From Nautilus pompilius (Eukaryota > Mollusca > Cephalopoda > Nautilida > Nautilidae): 64,000 nucleotides of DNA. The stretch is from the NCBI GenBank assembly GCA_018389105.1, contig JACATO010000596.1, positions 1,094,001 through 1,158,000 on the forward strand. Reading direction: 5' to 3'. Position numbers and translations under genes: made by a program. The notes beneath the pieces were generated by a model. It worked only from the letters and a program-made list of their open reading frames with translations, was not told the DNA's origin and did no database searches. The stretch's first letter is position 1. Each line of letters begins with the position of its first letter. Positions 1-12,150 of the stretch are shown one piece after another.

Positions 1-249
1 GGCTTTAGAAAGATAACTGATCTAATTCTTGAAGGTTGATGTCAGATTATTTGTGCTATGATATTAGGAAGTATGAAGTGTCATCATTCCATCAAAAAAG
101 TAAAGGCCACCTTTCTTTTAAGATTGACTTTGCAACATGTTTGGAACACTCTGTTTTGGGTATTAACATCTAGTATGTAAAAGGCAGCGAGATTGCAGTG
201 TGTACCATAGCTATGAAAAAAAATTAAAAGACATACATCCCAGTGTCTC

Positions 250-1870
250 AAAAACATTCTTCTTGAAGTACTTACATGCTATAATAGTGTGCCGCAAATA
301 TACAGAGTAACAGATAATGGTGCAAACATAGTAAAGTCTGTCCAACATATGAATGGTGAACAACAGGAAAGTGAGGAAAAATTGGATACTGGAGAAATAC
401 TTGATTTTGACACAGAAGAGGATGTTGGTCAAAAAGAAACAAATTCAGATAAGATGTATGGACTGGAACAAGGAACACTGAACTTGATGCTGGTGTTGTA
501 GTAACTAGTGTCTGCTGCTCAGCCCACATGGTTCAGCTAGCAGCTGATGCTGCACTTAAAGATTGAAGTGTTGCTTATACAGTTGCTAATGCTTGTTCCA
601 GCTGCAAAAGAACTGAGAATTCAGATGTGCATTGTTATTCACAATAAACTGAAACTTAAAAGACCTATCTTTTTTTAAAATCTTTTTGTGGTGCGTGTAA
701 AAGTTCTTGTATGCGTATCTCCGAGGAGAAGGGAGTGGAGGGTGGTGGCTGAAGCCGTGTAGGGGCTGAAACCTGGTGTGGAGCAAGCTCGCGTTAAGGC
801 CTAAAAGGCTGGGTTGAGGCGCCGAAGGATCTCATGTATCTGGCCGCTGAGGCAGCCAGAGTTAGGGGCATGAACGCCCCACGTTAGAGTGACCGCTTCC
901 CCAGCCAAAAACCAATCTTGGGAAAAAGGCCTCAGCACGTCAAGTGCGGAAACCAGTCTCGACGCACCTAACCTTCCCAGCCAGATAGGCAGGCCAAAGG
1001 CAAAAAGCACCCCCCGCCTCCACTCTGACTTTCCGTGTCTACAAAAGCCACTAAGCAGAGTACTCATCTCCCCGCCCCCATAAGGTTGACCCCAAGTGGT
1101 AGGTTGAGAGCATGATCCGCCATAGCCTCGCCTTAGACTGCCCCATTGGATGGCACTTAATTCTGATATGCTTTGACACAAAGAATTCTGCTAGAATATG
1201 GCAGCATCAAATTATCAGCTTCATGTCACAGATACCAAGCAGAACATCATTAAACAAATAGCCACCTCCCTCAAAACAGCTGACTATGGGGGGCGCTTTT
1301 ATGGTTATGGCTGAAAACTTTAAAAGAAGCAAACATTTTTTTCTTGGAGACCCTGCTGAACTCAATGAAAAGGGGGAAATTTTCTGCTTGAAAATAGCAC
1401 TTTTCTCGCTGAAATATTTCTTGATCCAAAGCACCAGCAGCTGTTGCTGTTTGAGGAAGAAAAAAGGCAAGGCTACAGCTCAACTTACCTACCGAGCTAT
1501 GTAGCAGGATTGAAATGTTGCCTGCTGGGCCAGCAGCAACAAGCAAACATCAAGCAGACCAGGTAGGAAAAGTAAAGAATGCTCGGGAAGATGATGTAAA
1601 GCTTGAGCTTCTTCTGCAGGAAGAAAATCCAATAAGAGTCATCTTGTCATGAATTAGTGCCAAAAAATAAGTGGTACATTCTAGATATTTACTCATACAC
1701 TTTGATTAAGCCAGAAATTTAACATTTAAAATACTGGTAACAAAAAGAAAGTCCAACCCAACAAATTGGCTAAAGTTGTACTGACTGCTCCATCAACAGA
1801 AGTTACAGTTGAACACACCTTTTCTGGTTAGGAGATCCTGGACGACATCAGGTAATATGTTGTAACAATA
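250..1870 (+). pseudogene. hAT-family transposase relic, interrupted
   Basis: This is a decayed hAT DNA-transposon transposase. Near 289-350 the translation reads QIYRVTDNGANIVKS, matching the catalytic-core D region of hAT proteins (TTDNGANMVKA type). A frameshift near 475 leads to a segment around 483-570 with VCCSAHMVQLAADAALKD, equivalent to the hAT RC-x-AHTLQLAV-x-DAL motif and closed by a stop. The C-terminal dimerisation region survives near 1769-1850 as LAKVVLTAPSTEVTVEHTFS, followed by a stop and EILDDIR. The middle is occupied by an unrelated GC-rich repeat (about 671-1105). Stops and frameshifts make it non-functional. The element ends were not identified. Family assignment rests on motif recognition only. 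Confidence 0.68.
671..1105 (+). repeat. GC-rich dispersed repeat 'A', copy 1
   Basis: A block of about 430 bp that is clearly similar to 5,788-6,240. Shared landmarks in the same order are a T-rich start, GAGAAGGGAGTGG, CTTCCCCAGCCAAAAACC, AAAAAGGCCTCAGCAC / AAAAAGCCTCAGCACC, CTAACCTTCC-AGCCAGA, GGCAAAAAGCA and GAGTACTCATC. It sits inside the hAT relic, so it inserted after that element or was captured by it. The open frames here are not conserved between copies and are not taken as genes. The family was not recognised, and no tRNA-type A/B boxes or transposase were seen. Confidence 0.72.
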
Positions 1871-2610
1871 TTTTCAAAGGATGAGTTTTGATTTTGTTTC
1901 CATAGTTGGATAAGTTTAGCGATTTACAGCAGAACACAAATTTGCACTGTTTTGCACAATATTGATTGAATTATTTTGTTTGCTGACACACTGCTTAATA
2001 ATGGTAAAATGGTCATGACCACAGACCAGAATTTTTTTTCTGAACTGGAACTAAACTGGAGCACTAAAGATCTGAAATGAAGCAGATGGTCTCTTCAACT
2101 CCTTGCTGGTAAGTATACCACCAATAACTACATTTTTCCACAATCTCAGAGTCCAGAGAATTCAATAGATCATAGGTGTAGCTGTAATACTCTGCAGAAT
2201 GCAAGTTAACATTAGTCCTAGAATAGTTATCTCTAATATACTTCCTCTCGACTTAAACATTATGGACATATAGTGTACATAATTTATTTTTGATTAAGTC
2301 TCAAAGATGACTGACCAGAAAATGCACTGAAAATTCTGGGAGAATTTTTTATACATTTCTCATCCAGTGCTTATTTTAAAAGAAAGTTGATAATGCAATA
2401 TTTTAAAAGTTGTATTTTCATTATCTGCTTTGGTTAGATTTTAGTTAAAATCAGGCATTCTGCAAATTCTACTTTTACTATTTTCCCCTTAATTAGCAGG
2501 TGTGGAACAAAGGATGCTAACTAATATATATCTTCTTTAAAGCTGCATGCACAGTCAACACACAAGGCATTACCAGAGGAAAACCTGTGGTTTTAGTGTA
2601 ATATATATAT

Positions 2611-4046
2611 ACAGGTGCATCTCAAAAAATTAGAATATCATGGAAGAGTTCAATATTTTTTGTCAGTTATTTCAGAAAGTGAAAATTGTATATATTCTAG
2701 ACTCATTACATGTAAAGTAAAATGTTTCAAACATTTTTTAATTTTAATTTTGATAATTATGGCCTACAGCTAAAAAAAAAAGAGAGAACTTATCTCAAAA
2801 TATTAGAATATTCCATTTCGAGTTTGAGTAAATCACTATTTATGCAGTATGAATACCATGAATCTGTCTGGTTCAGTACACACAACCACAATCATGGGAA
2901 GACTGCTGACTTGACAGTTGTCCAGAAGACACTCATTGACACCCTCCAAAAGGAGGGCTTGCTGTTCGCAGATTGCTGTATCAAAGCATACTTATGGGAA
3001 GTTGACTGGAAGGGAAAAGTGTGGTAGGAAAAGGTGCACGAGCAAGAGGGATGACTGCAGTCTTGAGAAGATTGTCAAGCAAAGCCAATCCAAGAACTTG
3101 GGGGAGCGTCACAAGGAGTGGACTGAGGCTGGAGTCAGTGCATCAAGAGCCACCACACACAGGTGTGTCCAGGAAATGGGCTCCAAGTGTTGCATTCCTA
3201 GTGTCAGTCACTCCTGAACCAGAGACAACGTCAGAAGCATCATCTTACCTGGGCTAAGAAGAAAAAGAACTGGACGTAGCTCAGTGGTCCGAAGTCCTCT
3301 TTTTAGATGAAAGTAAATTTTGCATTTCATTTGGAAATCAAGGTTCCACAGTCTGGAGGAAGTGTGTAGAGGCATCTGCTGGTGTTGGTCCACTGTGTTT
3401 TATCAAGTCCAAAGTCAACGCAGCCGTCTACCAGGAGATTTTAGAGCACTTCATGCTTCCGTCTGCTGACAAGCTCTATGGAGATGCTGATTTCCTTTTC
3501 CAGCAGGACTTGGCACCTGCCCACAGTGCCAAAATTACTAGTAACTGGTTTGCTGACCATGGTATTACTGTGCTTGATTGGCCATCCAACTTGCCTGACA
3601 TGAACCCCATAGATTCTATTGTCAAGAGGAAGATGAGAGACACCAGACCCAACAATGCAGATGAGCTGAAGGCTGCTATCAAAGCAATCTGGGCTTCCAT
3701 AACACCTCAGCAGTGCCACAGGCTGATCTTCTCCATGCCACACTGCATTGATGCAGTGATTTGTGTAAAAGGAGCCCAGACCAAGTATTGAGTGCATAAA
3801 TGAGCATACTTTTCAGAAGTTCGACATTTCTATATTATAAATCCTTTTTTTTTTTTTTTATTGATCTTATGAAATATTCTAATCTTTTGAGATAGTGGAT
3901 TTTTGATTTTCATGAGCTGTAAGCCATAATCATCAAAATTAAAACAAAAAAAGGCTTGAAATATTTCACTTTGTGTGTAATGAATCTAGAATATATGAAA
4001 GTTTCACTATTTGAATTAAATTATGGAAAAATAAACTCTTCCATGA
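2611..4046 (+). mobile_element. Tc1-like DNA transposon with long inverted repeats
   Basis: The element begins at TA-CAGGTGCATCTCAAAAAATT (2,610 on), the terminus type of a widespread Tc1-like family. The first ~200 bp reappear inverted at about 3,868-4,046: TCTCAAAATATTAGAATATT near 2,792 pairs with AATATTCTAATCTTTTGAGA near 3,871, and TATGGCCTACAGCT near 2,758 pairs with AGCTGTAAGCCATA near 3,917. This gives long terminal repeats of about 200 bp. At the right end similarity stops just after AACTCTTCCATGA, so the outermost ~25 bp are lost or replaced. The element is about 1.44 kb and carries a broken transposase. It should be immobile by itself. Confidence 0.88.
2900..3791 (+). pseudogene. 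Tc1-like transposase, frameshifted
   Basis: The N-terminal DNA-binding half is split over two reading frames (about 2,918-3,217 and 3,021-3,257), followed by an in-frame stop at 3,255. From 3,258 to 3,791 one frame is open and encodes most of the catalytic domain: VLFLDESKF (first Asp), then FLFQQDLAPAH (second Asp), then DWPSNLPDMNPID. The spacing from the second Asp to the final acidic residue is 34, the Tc1 DD34E layout, but the expected Glu of NPIE is Asp here and the following NLW is SIV. Frameshifts plus this substitution indicate an inactive copy. A family member elsewhere in the genome would be needed for mobilisation. Confidence 0.85.
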
Positions 4047-4286
4047 ATATGTCAATAATTATTGTGGTAAGGTATATGTAACAGATGCAATAATTGTCTT
4101 TATAATGTTTATATAAACTATTCCTTCCACATTTAAATAAAAGTAAACTATTCTAGAAAATACCACAAATCAGCTTTATTCTCATCTGTGATAAATGCAT
4201 CAATAATATTACCAATCTACACATTTTAATGGATTTGCATACATTTTAAAGGTCTTTCAATGTGTCCATGAAGATTTAAAACATTA

Positions 4287-5207
4287 TCACAAGAGCCACA
4301 TTTGTAGATTGTGTGTAGATATGTGTTCAGTGAGATCAAATTTAGAAACAAAAGCCTTGTCACAGTAATCACACTTGTAGGATATTGCTTCCATGTGTTT
4401 TGATAAGTGAGCAGTAAGAGAAAACTTATAAGAAAATGCTCTACCACAAACATTACATTTGTAGGGCTTTTTCTCTGGATGAGTTTTCATGTGTACAGTC
4501 AGTTTCTCAGAGTCTGAAAAGGATTTTCCACAGTACCTACAATTATAGTGTCTCTCCTCAGTATGGGTTTTAACATGTGCAATTAGACTGCATGACTGTG
4601 AAAATGCTTTGTCACAGTATTCACATTTGTGAGGTCTTTTCCCAGTGTGACTCATAACATGGACATTAAGATTAGATACTTGATGAAATGCCTTGTCACA
4701 AATTTCACATTTATAGGGTTTTTCACCAGTGTGTGTTCTAAGGTGCACAGTAAGAGTAGAGGATTGAGAGAATGATTTGCTACAAAAATCACATTTGTAA
4801 GGTCTCTCGCCAGAGTGACTTCTAATGTGTAAAGTGAGATGAGGCAACTGTGGAAATGATCTGTCACAGAACTCACACTTATAAGGCTTCTCACCAGTGT
4901 GAGTTCTAATATGTACAGTGAGGTTAGACTGGCAAGAAAACAGTTTGTAACAAAATTGACATTTAAATGGCTTAGCAAGATTGGAGGATTTGTTATGTTT
5001 GCAAGGTATTTTTTTGGTGTGGATCCTGTGGTGTACCTTCAGCCCTTGATTAGTTGTAAAAGATTTGCTACAATTGTCACAAGTGAAAGTACTTTCTTCT
5101 GTCCGCACATGCTCTGCAGGAAGATTTTTTACTGTGTATGGCTCTTCACAAGTTCCCCAGCTAATGTGTTCCTTTAGATTGCACAAATCTGTTTCTCGCT
5201 TGGCCAT
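4287..5207 (-). CDS. C2H2 zinc-finger protein, 9 fingers (ZnfA)
   Basis: A 306-residue predicted nuclear DNA-binding protein. A finger-free N-terminus of about 40 residues is followed by nine C-x2-C-x12-H-x3-H fingers from about residue 41 to 299. The first and second fingers are separated by an unusual 17-residue lysine-rich linker instead of TGEKP. Later linkers deviate too (TGKRP, TEERH, PEKKP, MEAIS), so fingers 5-9 are less standard than those of other genes here. All Cys/His ligands are present. Contact residues (-1,2,3,6) for fingers 2-5 are CSNV, QPHL, QSTV and QSNV. An in-frame TAA four codons upstream of the ATG supports this start if the exon begins further upstream; the MKI start of its relatives is absent. 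A TTTATT at 4,175-4,180 (AATAAA on this strand) is a candidate poly(A) signal. A weak splice acceptor may lie near 5,337. Confidence 0.9.
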   Translation of the reverse strand: MAKRETDLCNLKEHISWGTCEEPYTVKNLPAEHVRTEESTFTCDNCSKSFTTNQGLKVHHRIHTKKIPCKHNKSSNLAKPFKCQFCYKLFSCQSNLTVHIRTHTGEKPYKCEFCDRSFPQLPHLTLHIRSHSGERPYKCDFCSKSFSQSSTLTVHLRTHTGEKPYKCEICDKAFHQVSNLNVHVMSHTGKRPHKCEYCDKAFSQSCSLIAHVKTHTEERHYNCRYCGKSFSDSEKLTVHMKTHPEKKPYKCNVCGRAFSYKFSLTAHLSKHMEAISYKCDYCDKAFVSKFDLTEHISTHNLQMWLL

Positions 5208-5479
5208 TAAGGATGATTATGCAATAAATGTCTTTAAAATAAATGGGAGTATCTCCTTGGTTCTTTAAAGAAAAAACAATGCAGAAAACAATTCAAGTTT
5301 TTTTTTTTTTACTTGCAATCTTTTTCTAATCCATATCTGATATTACTTCAATAGATGAAAATCAATCCACCTTTTTTTCCAGTCTGTAATTAAAAAAGAA
5401 GTAGAAAAATGAAAATGTAATCAAATTTTTAAGATAACCAATAAATCAATAAAAATAAAATTTACTACACTAATAGAGT

Positions 5480-5787
5480 TTGTTTTGGTGTGTGATTGTG
5501 ATGCCAGTGTGGGTAAAGTCTGTTTATCCTTTGGAGGGGGATGGGTTACCAAATCTGCACCTGGTTTTGAGTGGGGGCATATTCCTTCGAGTATAATGCC
5601 CTTGGGCAGTCTTCTGATCCCTAGCTCAAGGCTGAAGACCATTCTGGTGATCACTCTCCAAGCTAGGAAGCTTGCAATACAAGCCTCAAGGTGTTGGGCC
5701 TGTCAAATCGGCAATACCAATCCAACAAGGCCCTAACCCTAGGTCAAGATAGCAAGCCAGTCCTGGAGCAGAGATTGGGTTGATCTT
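5480..5787. other. Unassigned GC-richer block
   Basis: This stretch is richer in G and C than its surroundings and lies directly before repeat A copy 2. No coding frame, tRNA boxes or inverted termini were recognised. It may be the 5' part of the same composite repeat, but copy 1 has no obvious counterpart. Confidence 0.3.
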
Positions 5788-6240
5788 TTTTTTTTTTTGG
5801 GTTGTGTTATGCGTGTGTGTGTAAGTGTAAAGTTTGTGTATGTGTTTATTTCCGAAGAGAAGGGAGTGGGAGAGGCCGAAACCTCTACTGGAGCAAAGCT
5901 CCTGGTGAAGGCCAAAATGGCCAGTTTGAGGTTCTGAAGCACCTTGTGTGACTGGCCAGAAATGACCAGGGTTAGGGATGCCAAAGTGTCCCATGTTATG
6001 GAAGTGAAAGCTTCAGTTGGCGCAAACTCCATGGAGAAGGATCACTTCCCCAGCCAAAAACCTCTTAGGAAAAAAAGCCTCAGCACCTCTGGTCCGAAAA
6101 TCAGTCATGAGGTGTCTAACCTTCCTAGCCAGAGAAGGCGGCCGAGGGCAAAAAGCATCCCCTGCCCCCACTCTTTTGAGCAGGGGACTTTCCGTCTGTG
6201 AAGCCTTACAGAGTACTCATCCCCAGCCCTCCAAGGCTGA
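5788..6240 (+). repeat. GC-rich dispersed repeat 'A', copy 2
   Basis: Second copy of the repeat found at 671-1,105, same orientation. It holds GCCGAAACCT, GGAGCAAAGCTCCTGG, AAGGCCAAAATGGCC and GACTGGCCAGAAATGACCAGGG, i.e. several short self-complementary motifs that suggest a structured RNA or former foldback element. It lies upstream of ZnfA on the opposite strand, probably within its intron. Boundaries are approximate. The similarity is unmistakable, but the copies differ by many substitutions and small indels, so they are not recent. Confidence 0.72.
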
Positions 6241-6299
6241 ATCTGAGTGACCACACCCAAAAAGGGCATGACACCTGGTGGGCACCCCAAATGGAAGGC

Positions 6300-7110
6300 T
6301 AAGGACATGATATCCTGTAGCCACACCTTTTTTTTTTTTAGCCAGAGAAGGCCGAGAAGTGATTTAGTTAAATCATCATGTAAACATCTAACTCATTCTA
6401 AAATTTTCACAATACAATACTACCATGTTTTTTTGGTATTGCACAACAAATTTTGTAATATGTCTATGCTATGGAAACTACATGTACCCAATAAATAATA
6501 TGAATGCCTAAATATCTTAATTTATAAATCTACAGACACAAACACAAGTCTTTATTTAGTAATTTTGCAATAGTATTTTCTGTCTTTTTTCTCTCACTGC
6601 TATGGTTCATAATAATCACAATGAGGAATAACATAAGGAAGAGAAGTTACTATTTTAATGGATGAATGATTCAGAACAGTCATACATTTAGTGTTTCATG
6701 AACAAATTAGACAAATTACCATAATGAATAGGAATTTTAACTTATATAACTTTGTTAATGGTAAAATAAGTCATAGTTTATTCATATAACTGCTTGCAAA
6801 TTTTGCAACGTTTGACAGCAGTAAAGAAATAGACATAGTTTGTTAATCTTGAGCATACAGGGTATATAAACAGCAGCAAAATAATTTTAACTCTTTCTTT
6901 TGACAGAAATAAGAGGAGAAAGCTATGGGTTTGTATGATATTGAACCAGTGTTTAAAAAAAAACAACTAATAATTAACAAAATTTTAAAACAATCTGTAG
7001 TTGTTTTAAATATTAATGCATACTTGGATCACCAAATAAAGCTTAGAAATTCCAATTTAGCAGACGTGGTATTAAAAAAATGTGAAAATAAAATATTTAA
7101 ATTATGATAA
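6300..7110. other. AT-rich spacer, no gene recognised
   Basis: AT-rich sequence without convincing coding potential. Short open frames here are compatible with chance. It probably forms part of the ZnfA 5' intron. Confidence 0.4.
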
Positions 7111-7119
7111 ACTTTCACG

Positions 7120-8420
7120 CCATCTATTTTGACATTACAAAGAGAATTAGGAAACCTGCAAATACCTGCGCCGTGCAGTTCCCAATAAGAATGCCAGTAC
7201 AGACAGCGCCGATTTTCAAAATACTGTACTTGTAGATTACAATGACGAACAGCAAGCACAGAGAATTAAACTATAAATGAAAACTTTAATGAAAGGAAGA
7301 GAAACCATAAAGTTTTCCGTTTACACGAATCCTTGATCTTTTATTAATCTGAAGTCGTGTATCTAACGATGTCGTTGCCACAAAAACCACTAAACATGAA
7401 ACGTGCCTGCGTGGAACAAAACGCATCCAACCTTCTCCTTTGGAGCCCTTTGTGGCTTTGCTATCCCCGTAATACCACTCAATCGACGCCCGTCACAGAT
7501 CGGATGCTGACAATGGTTTGGGGGGGGGGGGTCAGTTGTATGTCTGAACAGCTACGCCTAATCAGTTCAATTAGAGATGGCCATTCATTGCCCGTCTTTC
7601 AATGTCGAGTTTCTGAATACAATCATTCCAAATGAAACACAGAGAGGAAATTTATCGCAGTCGACTCCACCTCCGCCAAATAAAAACAAACACACACACA
7701 CACACAACAAGTAAACGAGAAAACATCTATGTTGAACATGACATTTCATCCTGCTCCCCCTCCCCCCTCCACCACCACAGTCGACCTGAAAGTGTGCATA
7801 ACTCCAGTATAAATGAGCTAAAATCCTAAAATTTACCTGACAATTTCCCGATGCCGCCATTTGTGACCTGTAGTAATACAAATTTAGGAACGGAAAAAAA
7901 AAATATTTACAACCGAAACGAAAATTAACAACAGAGGGGAGGGGATGAGAGAGAGAGAGTTGGGGGGGTTCACGGGGCATGAATCGATGCATGACGCTGA
8001 GACTATTGGCTATGGAAGACGGTAGGTACATTGTGCTCCGACAAGAACCTTTTTGTTGTTGTTGTCGTTGTTTTACTTACCGGTTTGTTGAAATTAGAAA
8101 GTGCTAGATCGGCTCCACTTACGGAGCGAAGCCGCAGAGGCGAGAAGCGCTCTCTCTTCTGACGAACGGCGAGCGCAGGATTTTTTTTTACAGAAATATT
8201 TGCAGGATAATTTAGGAGGCTGCGCAAAATGACAAAATAATATCAAGTGGGGGGGGGAGGAATGTTCCAGCGATGAAAAAGCCATACTGACGTCAATAAA
8301 TAGAGACACTAATTTTGTTTTAATGGAGTGTACTCGATCACAGATGTCTGTACTTAAGAATTGTTTCTGCGGGACCTCGGAACTATTCCGAGTTCGACTC
8401 AATAAGGATTTTTTTTTTTA
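7120..8420 (-). promoter_or_regulatory. CpG-containing block, candidate ZnfA promoter region
   Basis: CpG dinucleotides, nearly absent in flanking DNA, are frequent here. The block also carries a G run (about 7,520-7,531), a CA repeat (7,690-7,706), an AG tract near 7,950 and GTT repeats near 8,055. Such blocks lie upstream of most finger genes in the window. By position and orientation this is the likely first exon and promoter of ZnfA, about 2-3 kb upstream of its start. No TATA box or transcription start was identified. Open frames across it are low-complexity and not called as genes. Confidence 0.45.
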
Positions 8421-8629
8421 AATACAGGCAGGGCTCTGGCAACAAGGCCTCTGATAGCGAAGCTTCTTTCCGTCTTTTTTTTGCTAAAAAAAAAGGGGGA
8501 GGAAAAAAACTAATGGCATTCATCAAGAGTGCATCGACATAGCTTGTTTTTCCTTCCTACCGAGTGGCCCGCCTCGTTCTGATCGACTGGAATCATCAAG
8601 TGATGTTGATCAACAAGTTGAGGCAGGGG

Positions 8630-9310
8630 AGAGGTGTTGCGGTGTGGCACACTCGCTAGGTATGACTCATTCCACATTGAGAACTATCTGAAACCAAGCA
8701 TGGTAGATGTATCAACTGCTGAAAAAAATTAGATCATATGAGGAGCAGAGTAATGGAGAATTAAAGGTTTTTGGAGATCTTATAACATATTGAAAATGAT
8801 TGATAATATGAGACACGCCTGACAAGAGGTGAGGAGCAAGTGCGTGAATGGGGTGTGGCATAGGCTGTGGGCAGACATCAGTGACTTTGCTGGCTTTGAG
8901 ACCAAGATGCAAGCAACTAAAAACTAATGCTAGCAAAGGAAGTAAGCGATGATGTGCAAGAGCTTCTCAACTCTCATGGGGAGCTACTTACCAATGAAGA
9001 TTTGCAAGAACTAGCACAACAGGAATGGCCAATGAGAGAGGAACAAGACCCAGTTGCCTATGAGATGCCAGAAAAAGTGTTAGCTATGAAATTTTTGTCT
9101 GAAAATATTGCAATGATCATGGCTGCAATGGAGGCTTTCTCAAATAATGACCCAGACTGGGAACGCGGCAGTGCTGTCAATAAAACACTATTGAAAGAGA
9201 TCTACTGCTATTGTGATATTTTAAAAGAGAGCAGGAAGGCAAGACAGTCAACACTTGATGCATTCATCAAAAATAAGTCTCTGTTCAGCAACTACAAGAA
9301 CCAGAGCCAG
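8630..9310 (+). pseudogene. pogo/Tigger-like transposase relic, core deleted
   Basis: Fragments of a CENP-B/pogo-type transposase. Near 8,660-8,780 a helix-turn-helix-like piece reads GMTHSTLRTI followed by KKIRSYEEQ. Near 8,847-8,900 NGVWHRLWADISDFAGFE matches the region after the catalytic domain. After a frameshift, 8,927-9,300 encodes the acidic C-terminal tail, ending RQSTLDAFIKN, comparable with the KQTTLDRF-type end of Tigger proteins. The DDE catalytic core is missing, so this is an internally deleted copy. The 194-residue open frame from 8,927 is therefore a transposon tail, not a host gene; its last ~45 residues are not transposase-like. Confidence 0.62.
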
Positions 9311-9519
9311 GTCCATCAAACTGGGATCCTCCTGGCAACTTACCACACAGTCAGCAACACTCATCCACTGTTGCCAAGTCATGATTATAAAGCCCCTATC
9401 CACCTGTATGAGGTTAAAGTTATTCTTAATAATAAAGCCCCTAAATCAGTTTATTTTTTTTTATTTCCTTGCATGCGCAACCTGGGGCTTGGTTCTTGCA
9501 GCTCCTGGTAATATAAGCA

Positions 9520-12150
9520 TAATTTTCATTTACTTTGATAAAGTTGAATATGTTTTAGCAAAGGCTAAGTTTTTCAAATAAGAATAAGACTCAGCCCATT
9601 ATGGCTGCATTTTTGTGATTCTCTTTTAAAAGTCATTAAATCATTTAGGTTAATTCTTTAAAAAAAAATAAAATTACCACATTAAAATCATATTTACCAA
9701 ACTTCAACTTATTTTTAAAAATTGCATAATCATCTTTTCTTTTTCAGAACTAAGACAATTTTTCAAATATTTGAAACTAATTTTAGATAAGCATTACTAC
9801 TCAAATGAAGCTATCACTGAATGACAAAATAATCTTACCGGACCCCATCACAAATCCTTATGAAAACTATTTTTTTTATAATTGTGCAAGTAATAGTTTA
9901 ATTAGAAACTGTCATATGCTAATAATATTTTAACTCTTTAAAATATGTCCATACTTAACAAAAGTGAATTTTCATATTCAAAAAATCTCTAAACGTTTTT
10001 TTTTTTTTTTTGGAATGTTCTATAAATTGTAGGTCAGAAAAAATAGATAGCAGTTGTTTTAAAAGTTTCAATAATTAATTTTGCTCTTGACGCTTAAGCA
10101 TTAACATAATTATTTTTTTGCAGAGAGAGATCCCATTATTAATTTAAGCCCCAGCCGACAATAATAGAAGTGTTCGTTACTAACAAGCTATATATGTGGA
10201 AACTAGGAAAATAATTATTCTATATTTCCTGCAATAGTTTTTATAGAACTGCATGGATTGTTTGTTCACTGTATATCAGAATGTTTAAGTAGTATTTATT
10301 TATACTCTAAATAAGCACTGTACTAATTAGTTGAACAGTTGCCCTTGATTTCATTATGTAATGGCACACACAATGCTGGCCATAATCTGTCTCTAGCATT
10401 CATCAGTGATTGATTCACCTCCAATGCATCATCATTAACTATTCTCCACAGTTTGAGTTATAATCTACACACTTGAAAAAAAATCACAAACTTTATATCT
10501 TATTATTTTATTTTTTATCTTATCGTTTTCACAAAGTCAGTGAAAGTTCATTTATTTCCATTTAGAGGATTAGCCAATATTATCCAAAATTAAGCAAGTC
10601 TCAAGAACTTGAAACAAACTTGAATACTTCATCCAAATTTTGCCTTTTATGACATTTAATCCAGAGTTCTGATCTTGCTTCTGATAACAAAATGCAAATA
10701 GCTGTAATATGATAAGCATTAGTTATGGTAGCAATTTTGAAAAAATATTAATACATGTTGGTGTACAAATTACCAGAAATTTATACTGTAATTTTTGCTT
10801 ACATACATAACTGTATAAGTATAGAGTTAATACTAAAAATAAAAGGCTGAAAATAGTTTTAGCTATGAATTTATTTAATTTTTACACAGTTCAAATAGGA
10901 CTATAAAAAACAGTAAATAATTGATAAAAAATTCACAAATCAAAGTATTTTTTTCATTTAAATGCCAAGTCTTTGGTGCTTTGGAGAATTACATCGTTAC
11001 AATTTCTTATTCTCATACAATCTAATTTAATCTGTTTATGTTAAGAACAGTACAACTATTTTTTTATAACTTTCACAGTAAGTAATTTTTCTTGACATGC
11101 AAACTGAGTATAATGACAAAACAGTCAGTAATATTTTACAACAATACACATCCAAAGAATGCAGTAAACTCAAAACCTTGGTTTGTTGGAAACTTAGATA
11201 GTAAGATCACAAGCATAGAATGTGAAGCAAATCAGTCGATCTAACTGATTGAGTTTACCTGATTCTTCTCTGACAAACAAACTCAAAGTATGATTAGCTC
11301 CTTTTATCTTAGTCAAGACAGATTTCAAACAATATCAGTTTTGGGTGTATCTATTTCTTGTAAACTGAAAGCCAGCAGCAAAGTAATCTAACAACATGGA
11401 ATAGCTGCTACTACATCAGAACAATGCCAAAATCCTTCTCTTGTCTAACCCTGTTCTAGTAGTACCAACAGAAGTGATACTAGTAAGTCTGGGAAAAGGC
11501 CTAGTTAAAGTCTGAATAAGCTGAGCTTCCATAATAAATTCTCATTTGGACTGGTCAACATAAAAAAAAACTTGCCTTCTACTGACATTGCCAGACTTAG
11601 ACTAGTTAAGTCCTCATGACTGACTGTTAAACAAACAAACGGATTGCTAATATTCAAACACCACATACCTTAGCCTTCGATGTCTAATATTAATCACTTT
11701 GCAAAAATTTAAAAAAAAATAATATAAAATTGTCCTGTGGAAATTCAAAAACATTCACACAATTCAAGAAAACTGACAGTAAACGTAGATTCTTGTAACT
11801 GGTGACTAAGTCAGTTTTCTTGAACAAGGTATACAGTTCCTTATCCTAAAACAAGCTTAGTAAAATACAAGACTACAGTAGTTATGTTTGCAAAGCTTTT
11901 GATGACAGTCACCTCAAGTATGTACTAAACTAGGAAAGCTATGTCATAAATAATTATCATGTTATTTAGATATTTCACTAGTTTATCAATAAATAATTAA
12001 AGAATGGTATGGCTAACGCAGAATAAAGTCCCCCTTCGACCAATAACATCACTTTCATTACACACACATTAAAACAAAAGAACATACAAAAAGTATTCAA
12101 CTTAGGCATAATTTAAAACACATTCTCTTTTTAAATGCAATACAGCTATA
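9520..12150. other. AT-rich intergenic DNA, nothing recognised
   Basis: About 2.6 kb of AT-rich sequence with no long open frames, no finger motifs and no recognisable transposon proteins on either strand. It holds a few mononucleotide runs (for example T runs near 9,998). Confidence 0.45.

Noticed and set aside
801-1181. 126-codon minus-strand open frame
   Set aside because: It lies in repeat A, and the frame is not kept in the second copy at 5.8-6.2 kb.
7585-8031. 148-codon open frame on the minus strand
   Set aside because: Contains low-complexity CVCVC and GGGGG runs from CA and G tracts. No homology was recognised; likely part of an untranslated leader.
8927-9511. 194-codon open frame as a host gene
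   Set aside because: Its content matches the C-terminal tail of pogo/Tigger transposases and is preceded by frameshifted pieces of the same protein.
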